6,723 bases of DNA. Source: Paracoccaceae bacterium. GTDB lineage: Bacteria > Pseudomonadota > Alphaproteobacteria > Rhodobacterales > Rhodobacteraceae. Location: the NCBI GenBank assembly GCA_015485375.1, contig WFTU01000335.1, positions 1-6,723 on the forward strand, read 5' to 3'. This document shows, piece by piece, positions 1 to 5,478 of the stretch. Position 1 is the first letter of the stretch; each line of letters opens with the position of its first letter. The notes beneath the pieces were generated by a model. That model ran no database searches and was not told the DNA's origin. It saw nothing but the letters and a program-made list of their open reading frames with translations. A program made the translations under genes and the position numbers.

Positions 1-240
1 ACGCTGGCCGCCAGCGGCATCGGCGATTTCCGCTACATCATGAAATGGAACGAGCTGAACTCCCCCCTGCGCCGCAACGTGACGCAAACGGATGTGGGCA
101 AATCGGCGATGTATCTGCTTTCCGATCTGTCCTCGGGCGTGACCGGAGAGAACCATCACGTGGACGCGGGCTATCATGTTGTCGGCATGAAGGCCGAGGA
201 CGCACCGGATATCGACGTAGTACAGGGACGCAAGAAATGA
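1..240 (+). CDS. fabI: Enoyl-[acyl-carrier-protein] reductase (NADH), C-terminal fragment
   Basis: This is the 3' end of a gene whose start lies left of the window; 79 codons in frame 1 precede the TGA at 238-240. The product reduces trans-2-enoyl-ACP with NADH in the last step of each cycle of type II fatty acid elongation, in the cytosol. The visible part carries the FabI C-terminal signature of the short-chain dehydrogenase superfamily: an N-terminal AASGIGDF stretch, then SPLRRNVT, then VGKSAMYLLSDLSSGVTGE and VDAGYHVVGM. The catalytic Tyr/Lys and the Rossmann glycines lie outside the window and cannot be checked. Its stop overlaps the start of gpt by ATGA, which suggests co-transcription and translational coupling. 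The family is clear. A FabI paralogue (FabI1 or FabI2) cannot be distinguished from this fragment. Confidence 0.9.
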   Translation, partial: TLAASGIGDFRYIMKWNELNSPLRRNVTQTDVGKSAMYLLSDLSSGVTGENHHVDAGYHVVGMKAEDAPDIDVVQGRKK

Positions 241-740
241 CCGATAAACTCCCCCACGAAAAGGGTTTTCACATCAGCTGGGACCAGATCCACCGCGACA
301 GCCGCGCGCTGGCATGGCGTCTGGACGGCAAGGGACCGGACGACGGCGCATGGAAGGCGATCATCGCCATCACCCGCGGCGGCATGGCCCCTGCAATGAT
401 CGTGGCGCGCGAGCTTGACATCCGCACGGTCGATACCATCAGCATCAAATCCTACGACCACCAGAAACAGTCGGAAGCACAGGTTCTGAAGTCTCCCGAT
501 CTGGGCATTGCCGGTGACGGCGAAGGCATCCTGATCATCGACGATCTGGTGGACACCGGCAAAACCCTCGAAGTGGTCAAGAAGATGTTTCCCAAGGCCC
601 ATATCGCCACGGTCTACGCCAAACCCAAAGGCCGCCCGATGGTCGAAACCTTCATCACCGAGGTTTCGCAGGACACATGGATCTTCTTCCCGTGGGACAT
701 GGCGCTGCAGTATGTAGAACCCTATCGCGGCAACGACTAG
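237..740 (+). CDS. gpt: Xanthine phosphoribosyltransferase
   Basis: A 167-residue type I phosphoribosyltransferase that salvages xanthine and guanine to XMP and GMP using PRPP, in the cytosol. The PRPP-binding motif is at residues 98-110 (ILIIDDLVDTGKT, with the acidic pair Asp102-Asp103). An RGGMAPA loop lies at 47-53. The C-terminal segment QDTWIFFPWD (145-154) matches the base-stacking and xanthine-specific end seen in E. coli Gpt. The length is slightly above the roughly 152 residues of the E. coli enzyme. The frame stays open upstream to 45, but that part only overlaps fabI out of frame. ATG at 237 is chosen because it overlaps the fabI TGA (ATGA), has AGGGA 8 nt upstream (224-228), and starts the recognisable protein. 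The gene ends 22 bp before a strong terminator, so fabI-gpt is probably the end of a transcript. Confidence 0.92.
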   Translation: MTDKLPHEKGFHISWDQIHRDSRALAWRLDGKGPDDGAWKAIIAITRGGMAPAMIVARELDIRTVDTISIKSYDHQKQSEAQVLKSPDLGIAGDGEGILIIDDLVDTGKTLEVVKKMFPKAHIATVYAKPKGRPMVETFITEVSQDTWIFFPWDMALQYVEPYRGND

Positions 741-762
741 CCACTCCCACACCAGAAAAAAC

Positions 763-792
763 AAAGGCTCCGCAGTTCCCTGCGGAGCCTTT
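763..792. terminator. Bidirectional Rho-independent terminator between gpt and dctM
   Basis: A perfect 12-bp inverted repeat (763-774 with 781-792) is extended by a G775-C780 pair around the loop TTCC (776-779). On the + strand the stem runs into TTTTT (790-794). On the - strand it runs into the complement of the A-rich tract at 756-765. It lies 22 bp after the gpt stop and 19 bp after the end of dctM, so it can terminate both convergent transcripts. This is seen directly in the sequence; function follows from the standard intrinsic-terminator form. Confidence 0.9.
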
Positions 793-811
793 TTCCTGCT
801 GGCGGGCAAGG

Positions 812-2191
812 TTATTTCGTAATGATCTCCGGCCCCATGAAGTAGGTCGGCAGGAAGGTGGAAATCGCCGGAATATAGGTAATCATGATCAGGAACACGA
901 ACAGGATGCCCAGCCACGGCAGCGCCGCCCTGACCACCCGCATCATCGGCATTCCGGCCACACCGGACGTGACAAACAGGTTCAGCCCGACCGGTGGCGT
1001 AATCATCCCGATCTCCATATTCACCACCATGATAATACCGAGGTGAATGGGGTCGATCCCCAGCTCGATAGCAATCGGGAACACCAGCGGCGCCACAATC
1101 ACGATCAGCCCCGAGGGTTCCATGAACTGCCCGCCGATCAGCAGGATAAAGTTGACGATCACCAGAAACATCACCGCGCCGAAGCCCGCGTCCAGCATGG
1201 CGCCCGCGATCTGTTGCGGTATCTGCTCGTTGGTCAGCACCTGCTTCAACACCAGCGCATTGGCGATGATGAACAACAGGGTGACAGTCAGTTTTCCGGC
1301 CTCGAACAGAGTGTCCTTGGTGTCCTTGTGGAACCATGCAGTCAGCAAGGCCCAGGGTTTGCGCATCAGGGAACTCGCCTGACCGCCAGCCTCTTTTGCC
1401 GCCAGCGGCCCCATGTCGCGATAGACGAACATGGAAATCAGAAAGGCATAGACCGCCGCGACAGCCGCCGCCTCGGTCGGGGTGAAGATACCGCCGTAAA
1501 TACCGCCAAGAATGATAACAATCAGGAACAGCCCGAAGGAGGCATCGCGACCGGAGGCAAATACTTCGCCCCAGCCCTGCCATTCGCCCTTCGGCAGTTT
1601 TTTCACCTTGGCGACGATATAGATGCCGCTCATCAGCATAGTGCCGGCCAGAATACCGGGGATAACACCGGCAAGGAACATGCGGCCAACCGAAACGTCG
1701 GTGGCGGAAGCGTAAACCACCATCACGATGGACGGCGGAATCAGGATGCCGAGCGTGCCGGCGACCGAGATAATCCCCGCGCCGAAATCCTTGGAATAAC
1801 CGACCTGTTTCATACCGGCGATAACGATGGATCCGATGGCCACCACCGTGGCCGGCGAGGAACCGGACAGCGCCGCAAACAGCATACAGGCGAACACACC
1901 GGCAATCGCCAGACCGCCGGGCAGATGCCCGACCAGCGCGATGGAAAACCGGATGATCCGCTTGGCCACGCCGCCCGTGGACATGAAAGATGACGCCAGA
2001 ATAAAGAACGGGATCGCCAGCAGCGTATAATGCCCCGCCATCGCCTGAAACATCGTCTGCGCGATGGAGGCAAGCGAGGTATCCGACAGTACCAGCAGGA
2101 ACAGGATCGAGCTGAGGCCGAGCGAGATCGCGATCGGAACCCCGATCAGCATAAAGCCGACGACCATTACAAAAAGCGCAAGAACATCCAT
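812..2191 (-). CDS. dctM: C4-dicarboxylate TRAP transporter large membrane subunit DctM
   Basis: A 459-residue, highly hydrophobic protein and the transport-channel subunit of a TRAP transporter. It moves C4-dicarboxylates across the inner membrane with Na+ and receives substrate from DctP. Family marks include PIAISLGLSS (19-28), SGSSPATVVAIG (109-120), GILIPPSIVMVVYA (148-161), GGIFTPTEAAAVAAVYA (233-249) and PPVGLNLFVTSG (399-410). The SGSS and TPTE regions belong to the conserved helical hairpins that form the ion and substrate site in this family. A hydrophilic stretch (about 257-292) between transmembrane segments makes it somewhat longer than the usual 425-440 residues. The ATG at 2191 lies 3 nt after the dctQ stop and has GGAGAG (2199-2204) at 7 nt spacing, inside the end of dctQ, implying coupled translation. 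This is the last gene of the operon. Confidence 0.95.
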   Translation of the reverse strand: MDVLALFVMVVGFMLIGVPIAISLGLSSILFLLVLSDTSLASIAQTMFQAMAGHYTLLAIPFFILASSFMSTGGVAKRIIRFSIALVGHLPGGLAIAGVFACMLFAALSGSSPATVVAIGSIVIAGMKQVGYSKDFGAGIISVAGTLGILIPPSIVMVVYASATDVSVGRMFLAGVIPGILAGTMLMSGIYIVAKVKKLPKGEWQGWGEVFASGRDASFGLFLIVIILGGIYGGIFTPTEAAAVAAVYAFLISMFVYRDMGPLAAKEAGGQASSLMRKPWALLTAWFHKDTKDTLFEAGKLTVTLLFIIANALVLKQVLTNEQIPQQIAGAMLDAGFGAVMFLVIVNFILLIGGQFMEPSGLIVIVAPLVFPIAIELGIDPIHLGIIMVVNMEIGMITPPVGLNLFVTSGVAGMPMMRVVRAALPWLGILFVFLIMITYIPAISTFLPTYFMGPEIITK

Positions 2192-2194
2192 AAC

Positions 2195-2881
2195 TTAACT
2201 CTCCGCTTCCCGTTGGGCGGCCACTTCGGCAACCGCGTCTTCAGCCTCGTGGCTGACAATAAGACTGTCCTGCTGTCCGGTCGCCAGACGCCATGTGGCC
2301 TGAATGAACCGGAACAACAACAGGGCCGAGCCGATCGGCAGGATCATATAGGGCAGCAAACGGGGCATTTTCTCGTAGGCCTCGCCCTCGTTCAGCCAGC
2401 CCTCCAGAAAGCGCAGGAAACCGGGCATCGGCAGGTCGTCGGTCTCGTACCACGCCTTGTTCAGGAACTTGTCCTCGAAACCGGTCGGGAACCAGCGTCC
2501 CTCGGTTTTCGGCAGATCGGCAAAATTGGCCCAGTAGTCCCACGACCCTTTGAGCAGCAGCGCCGCATAGGCGATGCACAGGGCGGCGGCGGTGAGGGCC
2601 ATCACCTTGCGCCCCCTGGGGCCGAAAAGATTGATAATCGCGTCCACGCCCAGATGCGCGGTGATTTTCACGGCGTAGCTCATGCCGAACAGCACCAGCC
2701 ATGCAAACAGGAACAGCGTCGCCTCCAGTCCCCAGACCAGACCGGTGTTGAAACCGTAGCGCAGAACCACATTGATAAAGGTAATGATGGTCATAAGACC
2801 GAGGAGGACAGCAATCGCGGTTTCCTCGAATTCGTTCACGAAGCGGCCGAAACGGCCCGTGCCTTGCTGATGCGCGCTCAT
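2195..2881 (-). CDS. dctQ: C4-dicarboxylate TRAP transporter small membrane subunit DctQ
   Basis: A 228-residue DctQ-family membrane protein that pairs with DctM and supports docking of the binding protein. Four hydrophobic segments are visible: about 21-40, 48-70, 92-111 and 174-193. Conserved marks are NVVLRYGFNTGLVWGLE (37-53), an FAWLVLFGMSYAVK helix (59-72), and AHLGVDAI (75-82). Between the third and fourth segments lies a polar, aromatic-rich loop of about 55 residues (117-172), so the protein is longer than the 150-170 residues of small DctQ subunits. Long forms of this kind are typical of the C4-dicarboxylate group. The start ATG at 2881 has a very strong ribosome-binding site, GGGAGGAGGG (2889-2898), 7 nt upstream. 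The tail after residue 195 is hydrophilic and acidic. dctM follows after 3 nt. Confidence 0.93.
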   Translation of the reverse strand: MSAHQQGTGRFGRFVNEFEETAIAVLLGLMTIITFINVVLRYGFNTGLVWGLEATLFLFAWLVLFGMSYAVKITAHLGVDAIINLFGPRGRKVMALTAAALCIAYAALLLKGSWDYWANFADLPKTEGRWFPTGFEDKFLNKAWYETDDLPMPGFLRFLEGWLNEGEAYEKMPRLLPYMILPIGSALLLFRFIQATWRLATGQQDSLIVSHEAEDAVAEVAAQREAES

Positions 2882-2888
2882 GGGACGT

Positions 2889-2898
2889 CCCTCCTCCC
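2889..2898 (-). promoter_or_regulatory. Ribosome-binding site of dctQ
   Basis: GGGAGGAGGG on the - strand, 7 nt before the dctQ ATG. This near-ideal Shine-Dalgarno fixes the start. It may also allow independent loading of ribosomes on dctQM downstream of the dctP-dctQ hairpin. Confidence 0.8.
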
Positions 2899-2910
2899 GT
2901 GAAAGATGCC

Positions 2911-2930
2911 CCGGCCCCCGAAAGGGCCGG
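2911..2930 (-). other. GC-rich hairpin in the dctP-dctQ gap
   Basis: A 7-bp all-GC inverted repeat, CCGGCCC (2911-2917) with GGGCCGG (2924-2930), encloses a 6-nt loop. It sits 11 bp after the dctP stop and upstream of the dctQ ribosome-binding site. No T tract follows on the - strand, so it is unlikely to be a strong terminator. More likely it protects the 3' end of the dctP message or causes partial attenuation, making binding protein more abundant than DctQM. That role is inferred from position. Confidence 0.6.
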
Positions 2931-2941
2931 AGCGGATGGCT

Positions 2942-3958
2942 TTAGTATTTTTCGTTGATAGCCTGTGCAGCGGCGATGTTCTCCGCCCCTACGTCGCCTT
3001 CAAACTGAGCCCATACCGGCTTCATGGCTTCGACCCATGCCGCACGCTGTTCGGGTGTCAGTTCGCGCACCACACCACCGGCGTCGATGATGGCCTGTTT
3101 GGCCTCTTCGTTGATGCGGGTGGATTCGGCGTTGCGGGTTTCGGTCACCTCGGCAACGATCTGCAGGAACTGGTCACGCACATCGGCCGGCAGGCTGTCG
3201 AGCCATTCGGTGGAGGTCACCAGCAGATAGTCGATGATACCGTGGTCGGTCTGTGTCACACCGTCCTGCACCTCGAAGAACTTCTTGCCGTAGATGTTGG
3301 ACCAGGTGTTTTCCTGACCGTCAACAACGCCGGTCTGCAGCGCGCCGTACACCTCGGAGAAGGCCATCGGCTGCGGGGAGCCGCCGATTGCTTCCATCTG
3401 GGCTTTCAGAACGTCCGAAGCCTGCACACGGAATTTCAGCCCTTCGGCGTCGCTCGGCAGCAGCAGCGGCACGTTGGCCGACATCTGTTTCATGCCGTTG
3501 TGCCAGAAGGCCAGACCCTGCAGGCCGCGGCGCTGCATGGAGTCTTTCATCGCCTGACCGGTCTCGGACTGCTGGAATTCGTTCACGGCGTCGATGTTCT
3601 TGAACATGAACGGCAGATCGAAAATGCGGAACTGCTTGGTGAATTTCTCGAATTTCGACAGCGAAGGCGCGGCGAGCTGCACGTCGCCCTGCAGCATGGC
3701 TTCCAGAACCTGGTTGTCATTGTAAAGCGTCGAGTTCGGGAAAACCTCCATACAGGCCTTGCCGTCCATTTCCTCGTTCACCCGCTCCGCCAGCAGCGAG
3801 GCAGCGATGCCTTTGGGGTGCTTGTCGGTGTTGGTGACGTGGGCGAATTTGATGACGATCTCGCCGTCGTCACAGGCCTGGCTGGCCAGCGCCGAGGTGG
3901 CGCTCAGGCTGGTTGCGGCGACCACAGCGGCGGCGGCAACAGTAGTAAGAAAACGCAT
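2942..3958 (-). CDS. dctP: C4-dicarboxylate TRAP transporter periplasmic binding protein DctP
   Basis: A 338-residue solute-binding protein that captures succinate, fumarate or malate in the periplasm and delivers it to DctQM. Residues 1-25 form a Sec signal peptide (MRFL, an Ala/Val-rich core, then ALA) with likely cleavage before Ser26. The mature part opens with EIVIKFAHVTN. It contains LKFRVQAS (174-181), whose Arg177 matches the carboxylate-clamping arginine of TRAP binding proteins, and the family segment PQPMAFSEVYGALQTGVVDGQENTWSNIY (195-223). The frame stays open to 4039, but ATG at 3958 is chosen because the signal peptide begins there and GGGAGGAA (3964-3971) precedes it at normal spacing. 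Two cysteines, Cys29 and Cys69, may form a disulfide. dctQ follows after 60 bp. C4-dicarboxylate specificity is inferred from the dctBD neighbours and overall resemblance. Confidence 0.94.
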   Translation of the reverse strand: MRFLTTVAAAAVVAATSLSATSALASQACDDGEIVIKFAHVTNTDKHPKGIAASLLAERVNEEMDGKACMEVFPNSTLYNDNQVLEAMLQGDVQLAAPSLSKFEKFTKQFRIFDLPFMFKNIDAVNEFQQSETGQAMKDSMQRRGLQGLAFWHNGMKQMSANVPLLLPSDAEGLKFRVQASDVLKAQMEAIGGSPQPMAFSEVYGALQTGVVDGQENTWSNIYGKKFFEVQDGVTQTDHGIIDYLLVTSTEWLDSLPADVRDQFLQIVAEVTETRNAESTRINEEAKQAIIDAGGVVRELTPEQRAAWVEAMKPVWAQFEGDVGAENIAAAQAINEKY

Positions 3959-3963
3959 AATAG

Positions 3964-3971
3964 TTCCTCCC
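3964..3971 (-). promoter_or_regulatory. Ribosome-binding site of dctP
   Basis: GGGAGGAA on the - strand, with its GGAGG core 7 nt before the ATG at 3958. It decides against the upstream in-frame starts at 4039, 4003 and 3973. Confidence 0.8.
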
Positions 3972-4138
3972 ATAGCGTTAAAGCCACGACGAAGCCGTGA
4001 CATCACCTGCGATAAGAGCAAATTTTGCGCGCCGGCCAAAACAAAATGTGACTTGACGGCGCCTGAAACAGAATATTGTTTATTTTCTTATTATTAAATG
4101 GTGTTTTTAAGGTTTCACTCGAATATTTGGCGACCATT

Positions 4139-4156
4139 TGTGCGGATTTCCGCACA
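4139..4156. promoter_or_regulatory. Perfect palindromic activator site, probably for DctD (promoter-proximal)
   Basis: TGTGCGGATTTCCGCACA has two perfect 8-bp arms (TGTGCGGA, 4139-4146; TCCGCACA, 4149-4156) separated by TT. It lies about 180 bp upstream of the dctP start codon. NtrC-family activators bind dimeric palindromes of about this size at a distance upstream of the promoter, and the dctD gene ends 39 bp away. A 2-nt loop makes a stable RNA hairpin unlikely and no T run follows, so I read it as a DNA-binding site and not a terminator. Assignment to DctD is inferred. Confidence 0.72.
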
Positions 4157-4170
4157 CGGCATTTCGCGCC

Positions 4171-4188
4171 TGTCACAAAATCCGCACA
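4171..4188. promoter_or_regulatory. Degenerate second activator site, probably for DctD (promoter-distal)
   Basis: TGTCACAAAATCCGCACA keeps the complete right arm TCCGCACA (4181-4188) and the outer TGT of the left arm, aligned base for base with the perfect palindrome. It is displaced by exactly 32 bp, about three helical turns, so both would face the same side of the DNA. A strong site plus a weak site in tandem is the arrangement known upstream of rhizobial dctA for DctD. It ends 6 bp from the dctD stop codon. Confidence 0.62.
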
Positions 4189-4194
4189 CTCGTG

Positions 4195-5478
4195 CTATTC
4201 ATGCCGGAATTTCTCGGGCTGGATTTCGTGGCGTTTCATGCGGTCGTAGAGCGTCTTGCGCGGCACCTGCAATTCCTCGCAGCATTGCGTGACCTGCCCG
4301 CGATTGCGGGTCAGGCAGTCAATGATAATCTGGCGTTCGATGCGGTGCAGTTGCGCGTTCAGGCCTTTGGGCGGGGCGCCCTCGCCCTCCTCCATGCCCA
4401 TGGCGACACGCTCGGCGTGGTTGCGCAGCTCGCGGATGTTGCCGGGCCACGGGCGGGCGAACAGGGCGGAAAACGCGGCCTCGTCCATTTCCAGCGGGCC
4501 GAGTCCCATGCGCGAGCGCGCCTCGCCAAGGAAGATGCGGAACAGACCGCCGACATCCTCGATCCGCTCGCGCAGAGAGGGCACATGCACCCGCGCCACG
4601 TCGAGACGGTAATACAGATCCTCGCGGAAAGTTCCGGCCCGCATCATCGCCTGCAAATCCTCGCGCGTGGCGGCGATGATGCGACAGGTGATCGGTTGCG
4701 GGCCGGAGTCGCCCTCGATCTCGCGCTCCTGCAGGATGCGCAGCAGCATGACCTGTTGCGACAGCGGCATGGCGCCGATTTCGTCGAGGAAAAGCGTGCC
4801 CTGCGCCGCGCGCGCAAACACCCCCTTGCGGGTGGCATCTCCGAACAGGGTGGCGTTGATAATATCGCCGGTCAGCATACCGCAGTTGATGGCGACGAAA
4901 TCCCCCTTGCAGCGCGAGAGTTCATGCACGACGCGGGCCGAAAGCTCCTTGCCCGAACCGGTTTCGCCGGTGACCAGCAGGTCGGTGCCGGTCTGCGCCA
5001 CCTTGCGCAACTGCTCGCGCAGGCGCGAGGTGGCTTCGGAACGGCCGAGGATCAGGCGCGCGGCAGCATCCTCGCGGGCCATTTTGCGGCGGAAAGCGCG
5101 GTTTTCCAGCACCATTTCACGCGCGGCGCAGGCCTTGGCCGCGACCTCGATCAGGCGTTTCGGCGGGCAGGGTTTTTCGAGGAAATTGAACGCCCCGTCG
5201 TTGATCGCCCGCACGGCCATGGGGATGTCACCCTCGCCGGTCAGCAGCACCACGGGGATATCGGGATCAATCGAGGCCGCACGTTCCAGCAGCGCGAAAC
5301 CGTCCTTGCCGGGCATACGCACATCGGTGATGATCGCGCCGGTAAAATCGGGGGTGATATGGTCTGTCGCCTCGATGAAACTGGCGGCAAGCTGCACCTC
5401 GTATCCGGCCAGATCGAGGGTCTGCCCCAGCGCCTCGCGCACCGCGCGGTCGTCGTCCACCAGAAGAATTTTCGCCAT
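4195..5478 (-). CDS. dctD: NtrC-family response regulator DctD lacking the GAFTGA motif
   Basis: A 427-residue cytosolic activator expected to switch on dctPQM when phosphorylated by DctB. The receiver domain (1 to about 120) has the acidic pair Asp8-Asp9, phospho-acceptor Asp52, Thr80 and Lys102. The AAA+ domain (about 143-370) has Walker A GETGSGKE (171-178), the INC switch-asparagine segment (197-199), Walker B LFLDE (229-233) and arginine-finger candidates Arg285 and Arg291. A Fis-type HTH (about 394-416) ends in PRKTLYDRMKRHEI, as in DctD. The oddity is the stretch between LFG (211-213) and GTLFLDEI. It is 13 residues (214-226) against 22 in E. coli NtrC and has no GAFTGA, the loop that contacts sigma54. 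ATG at 5478 overlaps the dctB stop (TGATG). A GTG one codon earlier is an alternative start. The family is certain; sigma54 dependence is doubtful. Confidence 0.93.
   Translation of the reverse strand: MAKILLVDDDRAVREALGQTLDLAGYEVQLAASFIEATDHITPDFTGAIITDVRMPGKDGFALLERAASIDPDIPVVLLTGEGDIPMAVRAINDGAFNFLEKPCPPKRLIEVAAKACAAREMVLENRAFRRKMAREDAAARLILGRSEATSRLREQLRKVAQTGTDLLVTGETGSGKELSARVVHELSRCKGDFVAINCGMLTGDIINATLFGDATRKGVFARAAQGTLFLDEIGAMPLSQQVMLLRILQEREIEGDSGPQPITCRIIAATREDLQAMMRAGTFREDLYYRLDVARVHVPSLRERIEDVGGLFRIFLGEARSRMGLGPLEMDEAAFSALFARPWPGNIRELRNHAERVAMGMEEGEGAPPKGLNAQLHRIERQIIIDCLTRNRGQVTQCCEELQVPRKTLYDRMKRHEIQPEKFRHE

Larger units (their letters stand above)
3959..4194 (-). promoter_or_regulatory. 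dctD-dctP intergenic region: regulatory region of dctPQM
   Basis: 236 bp with no credible gene. From the dctD side it holds two operator-like palindromes (4171-4188 and 4139-4156), then a strikingly AT-rich stretch (about 4070-4112). After that comes a partly symmetrical GC-rich element flanked by TTTTG and CAAAA (4023-4041), and finally the dctP leader with its ribosome-binding site. The promoter of dctPQM must lie between the palindromes and the start codon unless the operon depends on read-through from dctBD. I could not pin it down. Possible -10 hexamers exist in the AT-rich part (TTTAAT on the - strand near 4098), but none has a good -35 partner. No -24/-12 element of reasonable quality is present. 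No terminator is visible after dctD. Confidence 0.7.

Noticed and set aside
677..1993. A 438-codon open frame on the + strand opposite dctM
   Set aside because: It overlaps the gpt end and the terminator and is rich in His, Gln, Arg and Asp, as expected for the complement of a hydrophobic membrane-protein gene.
2882..2891. GGGACGTCCC palindrome next to the dctQ start
   Set aside because: It is only 10 bp, overlaps the ribosome-binding site and has no second copy nearby. Probably chance.
3982..3997. A GG-N10-GC match to a sigma54 promoter on the - strand upstream of dctP
   Set aside because: Only the GG and GC dinucleotides and a few flanking bases fit. The implied start site falls on the dctP ribosome-binding site, and such matches occur by chance in GC-rich DNA.
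3959..4039. Extended N-terminus of DctP starting at 4039
   Set aside because: It would put 27 residues in front of a clear Sec signal peptide. The ATG at 3958 has its own strong ribosome-binding site.
4053..4078. TTGACG followed by TATTGT on the + strand, resembling a sigma70 promoter
   Set aside because: The spacing is only 15 bp and it would transcribe antisense into dctD with no gene of its own. Probably fortuitous in AT-rich DNA.
4139..4156. The palindrome as a terminator of dctBD
   Set aside because: A 2-nt spacer is too tight for a normal hairpin loop and no T tract follows on either strand. The partial second copy 32 bp away fits protein binding better.
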